This document shows positions 1 through 7,621 of a DNA stretch of 43,104 nt, in pieces; the first letter of the stretch is position 1; every line of letters starts with the position of its first letter. The notes below the pieces were generated by a model. That model did not search any database. It was not told the DNA's origin and saw only the letters and a list, made by a program, of their open reading frames with translations. Source of the stretch: Planctomycetaceae bacterium. GTDB lineage: Bacteria > Planctomycetota > PLA2. Both the position numbers and the translations under genes were made by a program. The stretch is from contig WYBS01000159.1 of NCBI GenBank assembly GCA_011525755.1, positions 1 through 43,104 of the forward strand, in the 5' to 3' direction.

Positions 1-1051
1 CCGGCTTCTCGCCGTCATCGCCGGGCTTCTTCGGCTCCTCGGGCTCCGCCGGCTCGTCCTTCTTCTCCTCCTCCTTCACCTTCTGCGTCACGCTCGCGAG
101 GGTCTCGCCGAACATCTCGAGCAGGCGATCGCGATAGGTGCCGTAGTAGGTCTTCCGGTCGGCGACGTTCACGTCCTGGAACTTCGCCTCCGGATACGCC
201 GCCGTCACGAGCTTGCGGATCCGCTCGAGCTTCTCCGGGCTGTCGACGTTCCTGTGGATCGTGTAGAGCAGCTCGAGGCGGTAGCGGCGCGGGTGGCGGA
301 ACTTCTCGGGGTCGAGCGTCACCGTCGGGTCCTTGTCGAAGAACTCCCGGAGCTTCGCGTCGGGGTCGGCCTCCGACTTGAGCTCGTCCTCGGCCTCGAC
401 GAGGAAGCGCGCGGCGTCGAGCGCCGCGTAGTCGCCGAAGGCGTACTCGATGTTCTGGTTCGCCGCCTGCTCGATCGCGGCCTCGCGGGTGGCCGCGGGC
501 GCGACGAGGAAGCTGTCCTGGTACACCTGGCGCACGCGGAAGGCGGTCATGAGCTCGAGCACCGCCGCCTCGAGCGTCGTCGCGGTCACGCCGTAGTTGT
601 CCCGGATGTAGTCCCGGTACTGGCGCTGCTCCTGCGCGAACTCCGGCAGCCGGTTGCTGATCTCGTCGCGGAGGTCCTCGGCGGAGACCGTGATCCCCTC
701 CTTCTTCGCCGCCTCGAGGAGGAGGAGGAAGGTCCAGACGTCCATGTCTCCCGCCCGGCCCCGCGGGACGCGGAACAGGAACGACTGGGCGAGGTCGTAC
801 CTCTGCCGGGCGGCCTCGAAGGTGGCATGATCCACCTCGGTCACGGCCCCCGGCAGGATCGCGAAGCTGCCGGCGACGTCGCCGGGATCGATCGGGCCGC
901 TCCTGCCGCCGATCGTGCCCCGGATCGCCTCCGTGATCTCGTCCATGACGGTGAAGACGAAGAGGATGACGATCAGGAGGCCGAGCATGATCCACCGGCC
1001 GTAGGGGCCGTGGATGAGGTTGGTCAGCGCGCGCTGGACACGGATGGACAT
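1..1051 (-). CDS. PpiD/SurA-like membrane-anchored periplasmic folding factor (3' end beyond window)
   Basis: About 350 residues are visible and the frame runs off the window edge, so the C-terminus is missing. The start at 1051 is ATG with a strong GGAGGA just upstream. After a short basic N-terminus there is one membrane segment (about residues 18-40, GRWIMLGLLIVILFVFTVMD), then a long helical, charged region resembling the N-terminal domain of SurA/PpiD chaperones (FLLLLEAAKKEGITVSAEDL, with a trigger-like helical pattern). The visible end becomes a Lys/Glu/Pro low-complexity stretch. No parvulin domain is seen in the visible part; one may lie beyond the edge or be absent. A separate promoter precedes it (1085-1112), so it is probably transcribed independently of scpB. 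Known of the family: PpiD is a membrane-tethered chaperone for proteins leaving the Sec translocon. The role here is inferred from similarity and from a parvulin gene two genes upstream. Confidence 0.62.
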   Translation of the reverse strand, partial: MSIRVQRALTNLIHGPYGRWIMLGLLIVILFVFTVMDEITEAIRGTIGGRSGPIDPGDVAGSFAILPGAVTEVDHATFEAARQRYDLAQSFLFRVPRGRAGDMDVWTFLLLLEAAKKEGITVSAEDLRDEISNRLPEFAQEQRQYRDYIRDNYGVTATTLEAAVLELMTAFRVRQVYQDSFLVAPAATREAAIEQAANQNIEYAFGDYAALDAARFLVEAEDELKSEADPDAKLREFFDKDPTVTLDPEKFRHPRRYRLELLYTIHRNVDSPEKLERIRKLVTAAYPEAKFQDVNVADRKTYYGTYRDRLLEMFGETLASVTQKVKEEEKKDEPAEPEEPKKPGDDGEKP

Positions 1052-1084
1052 GGTTCCTCCGCCCTTGGGATACGAAGACCCGCC

Positions 1085-1112
1085 ATTGTGGGGCCAAAAG
1101 CCGCCCCGTCAA
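1085..1112 (-). promoter_or_regulatory. Sigma70-type promoter for the PpiD/SurA-like gene
   Basis: Reading the minus strand, TTGACG (1112-1107) is followed after 16 bases by CACAAT (1090-1085). These match the -35 and -10 consensus at 5/6 and 4/6. Transcription would start near 1078, giving a leader of about 27 bases that contains the GGAGGA ribosome binding site. Seen by eye only. Confidence 0.45.
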
Positions 1113-1135
1113 AACCTTCCCGGGGGTCGATCGGA

Positions 1136-1189
1136 GGGGGCTCCGGGGGAGGGGTCCCGCGCCGGGGGTTTTGCCCCCGAGGCCCCCCC
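1136..1189. repeat. GC micro-repeats and hairpin after scpB
   Basis: The 147-base gap between scpB and the next gene contains two copies of the C-run/G-run micro-repeat (1136-1149 and 1173-1189). Between them is a short hairpin with arms cggggg (1163-1168) and cccccg (1174-1179). There is no T-run after the stem on the minus strand, so it is at best a weak or factor-dependent terminator for the pseudopilus operon. Confidence 0.4.
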
Positions 1190-1198
1190 GATGCGAGG

Positions 1199-1744
1199 CT
1201 ACACCTCGAGCGACGCCGGCAGGTCCTTCGGGCTCTTCAGGCCGAACCGGTCGAGGAACGACTGGGTCGTGCCGTAGAGGAGCGCCCGGCCGAGCTCCTC
1301 CTCCCGGCCGTGCACGCGGACGAGGTCGAGCTCCATCAGGTGGCGCAGCACGGGGCCCGCCCCCACCCCCCGGATTCGCTCGATCTCGGCCCGGCTCACG
1401 GGCTGCTTGTAGGCGATGATCGCGAGCGTCTCGAGCGCCGCGGCGGAGAGCCGGTCCTTCTCCTTCCTCGCCTTGAGCGCCGCCACGGCGTCGGCGCACT
1501 CCGGGTTCGTGAGCATCCGCCAGCCGCCGGCGATCTCCACGAGATGGACTCCCTTCGAGCGCCCGGAATACGCCTGCGCGAGCCGGCCGAGGGCCTCGCG
1601 GACGAGAGCCGCCTCCGCGCCGACGATCTCGGCGAGGCGCCGGAGCGGGAGCGGCTCCGACGCGACGAACAGGAGGGCCTCGAGCTGGGGCTCGATCGAG
1701 AACACCGGGTCGGGGAGGGGCTCGGCGTCTTGTCGTTGGATCAT
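1199..1744 (-). CDS. scpB: Segregation and condensation protein ScpB
   Basis: This 181-residue protein (MIQRQDAEPLPD start) matches ScpB in length and sequence: LEALLFVASEPLPLRRLAEI begins the first winged helix, and AALETLAIIAYKQPVSRAEI is the family's most conserved stretch, followed by VGAGPVLRHLMELDLVRVHGR. ScpB pairs with ScpA and SMC to form the bacterial condensin that compacts and segregates chromosomes in the cytoplasm. Its ATG overlaps the TGA of the upstream parvulin gene in an ATGA arrangement, so translation is coupled. No scpA is adjacent, although scpA-scpB pairs are common. It sits at the end of the pseudopilus operon, an odd place for a chromosome-segregation gene. Identification is secure. 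Confidence 0.95.
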   Translation of the reverse strand: MIQRQDAEPLPDPVFSIEPQLEALLFVASEPLPLRRLAEIVGAEAALVREALGRLAQAYSGRSKGVHLVEIAGGWRMLTNPECADAVAALKARKEKDRLSAAALETLAIIAYKQPVSRAEIERIRGVGAGPVLRHLMELDLVRVHGREEELGRALLYGTTQSFLDRFGLKSPKDLPASLEV

Positions 1745-2679
1745 TGGGGTAGGAGGTCGGCGTTGAGGAAGCCGTGACGCACGAGGACACGCGTGCGCCA
1801 GCGCTCGTATTCTGCCACGTCCAGCGGACGCGTCTCGAGCTCCTTCGCGATCTCCCTGGAGAGGTCCGCGTAGCTCCCCTGCCGCGCGGGAGCGCCGGCG
1901 TCGACCCGGTAGATCTCGAAGGTGCCCGGCTCGGCGCCGCGGGACACGAAGGGGCCGAGGACGTCCCCCGGCTTCGCCTGGAAGAGCGCCTCGCGCACGA
2001 CGGCGTCCCCGATGTCGGCCGGCACGAGCGCGCCGCCGATCCGCCCCCCCTCGGCCGCGCTCGGGTGGACCGAGTTCGCCTTCGCCAGCGCCGCGAAATC
2101 CCCCGTCCTGGCCTCCTCGGCGAGCTTCCTCGCCCGCTCCTCGCCCTCCACGAGGATCAGCGAGACCTGGGCGTGCGGCGACGTGAGCAGCTCGTAGCGC
2201 GCGAGCCGGTCCTGGATGAGTTCGACCTCGGTGTGGTGCTCGATCCACGCGCGGAGGTCCGCGACGGACGCGCCCGAGACCCGCTGCAGCCAGAGGGCGG
2301 GATCGATCTCCTCGCCCGTCTGCTCGCGCGAGGCGGCCCGCACGTTCTGCTCCCAGGCCGCGAGGCGCTTCCGCGCCTCCCGCTCCACGAGCACGCGCGG
2401 CACCGTGATGCCCATGGGCCCCGCCTCGCCGAGCGTGATGCGCTCGATCACGAGCCCCTCGAGCCCGCGTGCGAACGCCTCCGGCTCCTTCGTCCTCACA
2501 TAGCGCGCGACGTCGCCGTAGGTGACCGGCAAGTCGTCGATCCATCCGACCGTCTCGGTCGACGGGGGCGTCCCCGCGCGCCACGGGTCCTTTTCCTTCG
2601 TCGAGCCGCACGCGGCGAGCACCAGTGCCAGCGCGACTCCCCCCCGACCCCCCACGCCTCTACTTCTGCTTCCGGACAT
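1741..2679 (-). CDS. Parvulin-type peptidyl-prolyl isomerase, lipoprotein
   Basis: The 312-residue reading starts at the second in-frame ATG (MSGSRSRG), because this gives a clean lipoprotein signal (VALALVLAAC, lipobox LAAC, lipidated Cys24) with AGGAG upstream; an earlier ATG 24 bases upstream is less likely. The protein has an N-terminal helical SurA-like part and a C-terminal parvulin domain (about residues 170-265: VSLILVEGEE, GDFAALAKANSVHPSAAEGGRIGG, ALFQAKPGDVLGPF). Parvulins isomerise Xaa-Pro bonds; a lipoprotein form would act in the periplasm, as PrsA does in Gram-positives. The start lies inside the 3' end of the upstream gene (20-base overlap), and the end overlaps scpB. Its place in the operon suggests it helps fold exported pseudopilus or client proteins (inference). 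Confidence 0.8.
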   Translation of the reverse strand: MSGSRSRGVGGRGGVALALVLAACGSTKEKDPWRAGTPPSTETVGWIDDLPVTYGDVARYVRTKEPEAFARGLEGLVIERITLGEAGPMGITVPRVLVEREARKRLAAWEQNVRAASREQTGEEIDPALWLQRVSGASVADLRAWIEHHTEVELIQDRLARYELLTSPHAQVSLILVEGEERARKLAEEARTGDFAALAKANSVHPSAAEGGRIGGALVPADIGDAVVREALFQAKPGDVLGPFVSRGAEPGTFEIYRVDAGAPARQGSYADLSREIAKELETRPLDVAEYERWRTRVLVRHGFLNADLLPQ

Positions 2680-3211
2680 GGTTCCGCCAGCTCCTGATCG
2701 CATCCTGGCGGCCCTTCTTGTCCATGTCCGGGACGTACATCCAGCCGCTCGGCGTCCGGTAGATCCTCTTGAGCGCCTCGAAGGAGCTCTGGCGCACGTG
2801 GATCGAATCGCTGTCGAGGCCGTCGCAGAGCTTCAGCGAGACGTCCTTCCGGTCCTTCGGGATCTCGATCGCCTTCCCGTAGCGCTCGAAGAGCACGTTC
2901 GGAAGGTCGGCGAGGACGCGCTTGCCCGCCTCGGTGGGCGGATCCTGGAGCACCTGGTCCCACTTGAGGATCGTCGCGACGACCGTCTCGCCGTCGAGGG
3001 TCTTCCCCTCGAATTTCTTCTCGCCCTTCCCGAACGCGATGAGCATCTTCTCCTCGCGCGGCTTCAGGGCGTACTCCTCCTGCCCCTTGAGCGACGCGTA
3101 CTGGCTCGCGATGTCGTCGCGGAGCTTGCGCAGCCTGCGGAAGTCCCGCACGACGGGAGGCTGCGCGTCCGCGACCATCGCGAGGAGGAGCAGCGGGGCG
3201 AGAAGGCGCAT
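2660..3211 (-). CDS. Exported protein of unknown function with a C-terminal HEAT-like segment
   Basis: This 183-residue protein begins MRLLAPLLLLAMVADAQ, a clear signal peptide with likely cleavage after ADA. The mature part is charged and helical. Near the C-terminus, VSLKLCDGLDSDSIHVRQSSFEALKRIY resembles a HEAT/armadillo-type helical repeat, and the protein ends in a Lys/Arg-rich tail. I do not recognise a named family. Its ATG overlaps the TGA of the upstream TPR/CxxC gene (ATGA), and it overlaps the parvulin gene by 20 bases, so it is co-translated within the pseudopilus operon. A periplasmic accessory role is inferred only from the signal peptide and context. Confidence 0.7.
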   Translation of the reverse strand: MRLLAPLLLLAMVADAQPPVVRDFRRLRKLRDDIASQYASLKGQEEYALKPREEKMLIAFGKGEKKFEGKTLDGETVVATILKWDQVLQDPPTEAGKRVLADLPNVLFERYGKAIEIPKDRKDVSLKLCDGLDSDSIHVRQSSFEALKRIYRTPSGWMYVPDMDKKGRQDAIRSWRNHVRKQK

Positions 3212-4704
3212 CACTTGAAGCGTACCACCCGCTCGAATTTCGCCATGTAGCAGCTCTGGCACCGGTTGTAGAAGGGGACGGCGCCCATCGAGGTGCTGAT
3301 GGTGGTCTGCGTGTACCCCTTCCCGTGGCAGGTCGGGCAGGGGAGGTCCTTCGGTTCGATCGTCTCGCACATGAGGCTCTTCTCCGCCCACCGGGCGTAG
3401 AGCCAGTCGCGCAGGTCGCCCGTCTTCTTCTGGCCGAGCTTCATCTTCCACCACTCCTCGGCGCTCATCGGCTTCGTGGGCGCCGGGAGCTTCGGGGCCG
3501 CCTGGCCCTGGCCGAGCTTGGGGGGCTTCGGGGCCTTCGCGAGCGCGTCCTCGAGGTTCTCGATCACGATGAACGTGCCGTCCCGGTAGAACGCCTTGTA
3601 GATGTTCTGCTTCTTCCGCGCGTCCCAGAAGGCGAGAACGTCCTCGGGCGGGATCCCGAGGTCGGCGGCGACCGCCTCGATCGCCTCGCGGCCCGCGGAC
3701 TTCTCGGCCGCCGCCTCGCCCTCCGCGTACTGCATCGCCTGGCTCAGGCCGAACTCCTCGTTCGCCTCCTTCACCTTGCGCTCGAGGAGCGCCTTCACGG
3801 TGTCCCTGACGCGTCCCGGCACGATCCCGACGTAGTACGCCTTGCGCTCCTCCTTCGACTTCTCCTCGAGGTCGGTCACGCGCTTCAGAAGCGACTCGTC
3901 CGTGCCGTACTTCTCCTTGAAGGCCGCGATGAGCGTGCCCGCCTTGTCGAAGCGGTGGTCGAAGATCGCCCGCTGGATGTCCTTGAGCTCGCCGCGCGCG
4001 CCCGACTGCCTGAGCAGCTCCTCCACCTGCAGGAGGCGGCGATCCAGCTTCTCGCGGGTGTACTTGGGGTCGTTGAGCTCGATCGCCTTCTCGTAGTGGA
4101 GCTTCGCCTCGTCGAGCGCGTCGATGAGGAGCGCGTACTCCGCGAGCTGGTAGTGGTCCTCCGCGGTCAGCGGCTGCTCCTCGCCCCCGCGGCCCGCGGT
4201 GATCTCCGCGAGCTTCCTCTGGAAGAGCTCCGGCGGGGTGTAGACGTCGAGCTGGGAGAGCTCGACCGCCTCCGGCCCCGACTTCACGTCGGCCACCGGG
4301 ATCCGCCGCTCGCCGTCGGCGGTCTTCAGCACGTAGACGCCGTCGGAGCGCGCGGTCTTCTCGTTGAGGAGCAGGCCGCGGAACGTGACGCCGGCCCTGT
4401 TCCGGATCTCGTGGCCCGCCATCATCATCGAGCCGTGCGCGGCCTCGGCGACCTCGAAGCCGTACTCGACGCGCAGCTCGTGCGCCTGCCTCTCCTTGAT
4501 CTGGTCCCACCGGATCGTCGCCTTCGCGTCCCCCCTGGCCTGCCGGACGACGAGGACGTCGTCCGTGCACTCGTTCTCGATGACGCGGCCGATGACCTTC
4601 GTCCCGTCGACGAGCTCGACGACGATGTACTTCGGGGCCTCCTGCGCGGAGACCGGGAACGCGACGAGAAGCGGCAACGCCGCCAGGAACAGCCGGACCG
4701 GCAC
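3211..4704 (-). CDS. Exported TPR-like protein with a C-terminal CxxCxGxG zinc-ribbon-like motif
   Basis: This is 497 residues from a GTG start (read VPVRLF) that shares one base with the TAG of the upstream pseudopilin gene. A signal peptide (LFLAALPLLVAFPVSA, cleavage near residue 20) indicates export. Residues about 22-75 look like a small beta domain (YIVVELVDGTKVIGRVIENE). About 170-260 is TPR-like helix (YQLAEYALLIDALDEAKLHYEKAIEL). The C-terminus carries two cysteine pairs: CPTCHGKGYT (Cys456, Cys459) and CQSC (Cys482, Cys485), the first matching the DnaJ zinc-finger pattern CxxCxGxG. Only one such finger is present, so it is not a DnaJ. It could bind zinc or form disulfides in the periplasm. 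The function is unknown; the context suggests an accessory part of the pseudopilus system. Confidence 0.72.
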   Translation of the reverse strand: MPVRLFLAALPLLVAFPVSAQEAPKYIVVELVDGTKVIGRVIENECTDDVLVVRQARGDAKATIRWDQIKERQAHELRVEYGFEVAEAAHGSMMMAGHEIRNRAGVTFRGLLLNEKTARSDGVYVLKTADGERRIPVADVKSGPEAVELSQLDVYTPPELFQRKLAEITAGRGGEEQPLTAEDHYQLAEYALLIDALDEAKLHYEKAIELNDPKYTREKLDRRLLQVEELLRQSGARGELKDIQRAIFDHRFDKAGTLIAAFKEKYGTDESLLKRVTDLEEKSKEERKAYYVGIVPGRVRDTVKALLERKVKEANEEFGLSQAMQYAEGEAAAEKSAGREAIEAVAADLGIPPEDVLAFWDARKKQNIYKAFYRDGTFIVIENLEDALAKAPKPPKLGQGQAAPKLPAPTKPMSAEEWWKMKLGQKKTGDLRDWLYARWAEKSLMCETIEPKDLPCPTCHGKGYTQTTISTSMGAVPFYNRCQSCYMAKFERVVRFK

Positions 4705-5240
4705 TATTTCTTCTCCGTTTTCTCCCGCTCCTCCATCGACGGGCTGCGGAACCGCTCCCGTGCGGGCGCGTTGGTCCGGGACAGGAACCACTTGTGCGAG
4801 GACTCGTCGACCTGCCCGGACAGGCCGCGGATCTCGATGTCGACGACGACGCTCGCCCCGGGCACCGCGAGGTCGTTGTCCTCGAACGTGATGGCGTACT
4901 GGAACCCGCGGTACTTCTTCCACGCGTCGAGGATCATCATGTCCGTCGTGTCCGGGGGCACGTCCCCCGTCAGGTCGGCGACGATCTTCGGCGGAAGGAG
5001 CGGCTGGCCCGGGGGCACGGCGCCCGGGTCGAACTCGTTGAACTTGGCGCGCGCGTGCTCGAGCGCGTGGTTGTAGACGCCGGCGAGCCGGTTGTCCTCC
5101 ACGCGTTTCGTGTGGAACGCGAGCGCCCACACGAAGATCGAGAGGATCGACGCGGCCCCGACCGCGAGGATGCTCATCGCGATGAGCACCTCGAGGAGCG
5201 TGAACCCCTTCTGATCCGTCGTCTCCGCGCGCCGGGCCAT
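4704..5240 (-). CDS. Type IV prepilin-like protein, GspI/PilV type
   Basis: This 178-residue protein starts at the ATG at 5240 (MARRAETTDQ), chosen over an ATG 15 bases upstream because GAGGGGG precedes it. It has a short basic leader, then the prepilin peptidase site KG|FTLLEVLIAMSILAVG with Glu at position +5 and a single hydrophobic helix. The rest is a small globular part (NRLAGVYNHALEHARAKFNEF). Its length and the IAMSILAVGAASILSIF pattern fit the minor pseudopilin class GspI/PilV. These are cleaved and N-methylated by the PilD-type peptidase, which is not in this window. In type II systems GspI nucleates the pseudopilus tip with GspJ and GspK. The J-like gene is just upstream, across a 57-base gap containing one GC micro-repeat. 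No GspK-type gene is seen. Confidence 0.85.
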   Translation of the reverse strand: MARRAETTDQKGFTLLEVLIAMSILAVGAASILSIFVWALAFHTKRVEDNRLAGVYNHALEHARAKFNEFDPGAVPPGQPLLPPKIVADLTGDVPPDTTDMMILDAWKKYRGFQYAITFEDNDLAVPGASVVVDIEIRGLSGQVDESSHKWFLSRTNAPARERFRSPSMEEREKTEKK

Positions 5241-5297
5241 CGTTTGCCCCCTCATTGTAGTACGGCTTTCGCCCCCCGCACCCCCCTGGGATCGGGG

Positions 5298-6545
5298 TCA
5301 GTTGTTGTCGTCGCGGAAGGACGGGATCGCCATCGTGAAGTCGAACACCCGGCCGAAGTAGACCGGCTCGCCCTCCCCGTGGGCCGCCGCCAGCGTCCCG
5401 CGCATGCCCCGCCCCGAGATGTGGAACGTGTCCCGGCGCGACGGGTCGCGTCCGGACACCTCCACCCATTCGGCCCCGACCTTCATGAGCACGTTCCGGA
5501 TCTCCCCGCGGCCGGTCGCGAAATCGCCGGCAACCACGGTGAAGCTCCCGTCCGAGGCGCTGAGGGTCCGGACCAGCTCCGACGAGGTCTCGGCGAGCGC
5601 GTACGCGACGCGCACCCCGTGCGGCCAGATGTCGTCCGCGCTGAACGTGAACGAAGGCGCCCCCTTCGCGAGGCGGAAGGTCTCCGCCGGGAGGATGCCG
5701 CGCGTCGAGTCCCACGTGGCCGACGGGCCGCAGGCCAGCGCCCCGGCCTTGAGCTCGGCGGGATCCGCCGGCGGCCGCGTCACGACGGGCTCGCGGCTCG
5801 ACCACTCCCAGTGGGTCGTCCACTGGGTCCAGAAGAGGAGGTCGAAGAGGACCACATCCTGGAAGACCGGCTGGCGCTGGACGAGGCGGACGACCTTCTC
5901 GCGCGTGTCGAAGTTCTTCGGGTCGAGGAGGGTACCCTCGCCGCCGATCGGGCTCCGATACGCGCGGTAGACGGCCCCGACACCCATCCGGTCCTCGTCG
6001 GGCAGCCAGATGTAGAGCACCTCGGCGGCGCCGCCGGTCGGCAGGTGCCGGTTCTCGCGGAACTCGCGCTCGTCCTCCCACCCGTCGATGTAGGCGTCGG
6101 CGAGCGCGTTCTGCCCCGCGCGGTCGGCGTAGATCTCGACCTCGCCGAGACCGGTCGTGTCGCGCACGAAGGCGAGGTAGCGGCACGCGATGTCCTTCTC
6201 GCCGAACCGGAACGTGAGGTAGCCGGAGAGGAACCGGTTCGTGGGCGGAAGCGGTTCGGGCTGCTCCTGCGGATCCGGGTTCTTCGGGTCGAAGGGGATG
6301 CGGTCGATCTGCGGCGGCACGAGCACGTGGCGCAGGTCGTCCTCCAGCCGCGGGAGGCTCTGCTCGAGGCGGTCCTCCTGGAGCGAGCCCTCGCTGCCCT
6401 TCACGTACATCTCGACGCCCGTGCGCATCAGGAGGACGACGCCGAGCCCGATGACGGTGAAGAGGCTCATCGCGATCAGGATCTCGAGGAGCGTGAAGCC
6501 GCCGCGGCGGGAAACCGGGGGGGGTCCGGGGGCACGGTCGCTCAT
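5298..6545 (-). CDS. Type IV prepilin-like protein, GspJ/PilW type, unusually long
   Basis: At 415 residues it is about twice the usual GspJ length. The leader MSDRAPGPPPVSRR is followed by GG|FTLLEILIAMSLFTVIGLGVVLLM, a canonical prepilin cleavage site and helix with Glu+5. EDRLEQSLPRLEDDLRHVL is the GspJ-like segment after the helix. The extra C-terminal region (about residues 200-415) is beta-rich and has no family I recognise. The start is ATG with GGAGGA upstream, overlapping the stop of the H-type gene (ATGA). Part of the leader is encoded by a GC micro-repeat (6517-6533). It probably forms the pseudopilus tip with the I-type protein (inferred from T2SS biology). The enlarged head could be a substrate- or partner-binding domain. 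Confidence 0.82.
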   Translation of the reverse strand: MSDRAPGPPPVSRRGGFTLLEILIAMSLFTVIGLGVVLLMRTGVEMYVKGSEGSLQEDRLEQSLPRLEDDLRHVLVPPQIDRIPFDPKNPDPQEQPEPLPPTNRFLSGYLTFRFGEKDIACRYLAFVRDTTGLGEVEIYADRAGQNALADAYIDGWEDEREFRENRHLPTGGAAEVLYIWLPDEDRMGVGAVYRAYRSPIGGEGTLLDPKNFDTREKVVRLVQRQPVFQDVVLFDLLFWTQWTTHWEWSSREPVVTRPPADPAELKAGALACGPSATWDSTRGILPAETFRLAKGAPSFTFSADDIWPHGVRVAYALAETSSELVRTLSASDGSFTVVAGDFATGRGEIRNVLMKVGAEWVEVSGRDPSRRDTFHISGRGMRGTLAAAHGEGEPVYFGRVFDFTMAIPSFRDDNN

Positions 6546-7621
6546 CGCAACTCCTCCGGCAGGCGCACGAACGTCTCGCCCGAGAGCGTGACCTGGACGA
6601 CCCGACGCGCGGGGGCGCTCCCCGCGCCGCGGTCCAGCTCGAGCCAGATGTTCACGGGCGCGGCGTGGTGGTGCGGGTCGAGGCTCCGGTTGCGGAAGTG
6701 GATGAGGAGGTCGCCCTGGACCACCTGCCCGTCCGGGCCGACGCGGCGGATCTCGGACGGAATCCCGTCGCCGGTCTCCTCGCTCTCGAAGATGCCCGAC
6801 AGCAGGAAGCTGTCGAAGCCGCCCGCGTAGCCGCCGCCGATCACGAACTCGTCTGCCTCTCTCGGCTCCATGAGGTTCTTCCGGTCGCTCCGGATGCCGC
6901 GCAGCCTGCCGTCGACGTAGATCGTGAACGCGTTCCGGTCGTAGGCGATCCGCACGTCGTGCCAGCGGCCGGGGATGAGCGGCGCGAGCCACTCGGGCAC
7001 GATCTCCCCTTCGCGGTTGCCGGTGCGGAGCTCGCAGGTGCCCTCGCCCTGCCCCTGCTCGTCGCGCTGGAGCCGGATCTTGGCGTCGATCCCGAGGCGC
7101 CCGGCCCCGCCCTGCGTGATGCCGACCGAGATCGCCTCGCCCTTCCGGAAGAGCGTGCCGCCCTTCGCGTCGCTCCGGAGCCGGCACTGGATCGAGAAGC
7201 CGTCCCGGAAATCGAGCCACTGCGGGCTGCCGAGGCTGACCGTCCCGCCCGGCTCGAAGATCACGTAGTGCCCCTCGAGGCCGAGATCGGGCGAGACCTC
7301 CACGCCGCCGCCGCGGCGGAGCACGTCCTCCGAGGCCTTCGCGAAGTCCTCGGCCGCCCACGCGAGCACCTGCCGGTCCCGGAAGCTCCGCACGCGCGTG
7401 CTCCCGTCGGCCGCGGTGCGCACCTGGACGTAGGTCGTGCTGCTGCCGAAGGCCTGGGCCCGCGCGCTCGCGAGCTGCTGGGCCAGCGAGTTCGTGGCGA
7501 CGAGCAGCTTGTTGCCGCTCTGGGCCTGCGTGATGAGGCCGACGGAGAGCCCCATCAGCACCGCGAGGAGGCTCATCACGACGAGCACCTCGACCAGCGT
7601 GAAACCCCGGCGGCGCCCCAC
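6542..7621 (-). CDS. GspH-type pseudopilin with an inserted LamG-like (jelly-roll) domain
   Basis: This is 359 residues from a GTG start immediately after the stop of the G-type gene. MGRRRG|FTLVEVLVVMSLLAVLMGLSV is a prepilin leader and helix; LAQQLASARAQAFGSSTTYVQV is typical of GspH after the helix. At about residues 125-290 there is a LamG/concanavalin-like block: DFRDGFSIQCRL, then GRWHDVRIAYDRNAFTIYVDGRLRGI, the hallmark strand pair of laminin-G-like folds. After it the GspH-like fold appears to resume (LLIHFRNRS, VVQVTLSGETFV), so the lectin-like domain looks inserted rather than appended. GspH proteins are normally about 170 residues. LamG domains bind glycans or proteins; a role in holding a sugar ligand at the pseudopilus is inferred, not shown. 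Confidence 0.82.
   Translation of the reverse strand: MGRRRGFTLVEVLVVMSLLAVLMGLSVGLITQAQSGNKLLVATNSLAQQLASARAQAFGSSTTYVQVRTAADGSTRVRSFRDRQVLAWAAEDFAKASEDVLRRGGGVEVSPDLGLEGHYVIFEPGGTVSLGSPQWLDFRDGFSIQCRLRSDAKGGTLFRKGEAISVGITQGGAGRLGIDAKIRLQRDEQGQGEGTCELRTGNREGEIVPEWLAPLIPGRWHDVRIAYDRNAFTIYVDGRLRGIRSDRKNLMEPREADEFVIGGGYAGGFDSFLLSGIFESEETGDGIPSEIRRVGPDGQVVQGDLLIHFRNRSLDPHHHAAPVNIWLELDRGAGSAPARRVVQVTLSGETFVRLPEELR

Noticed and set aside
15-1790. 591-codon minus-strand frame spanning the PpiD-like and scpB genes
   Set aside because: It is out of frame with both; the true frames give a membrane helix plus SurA-like region and a full ScpB.
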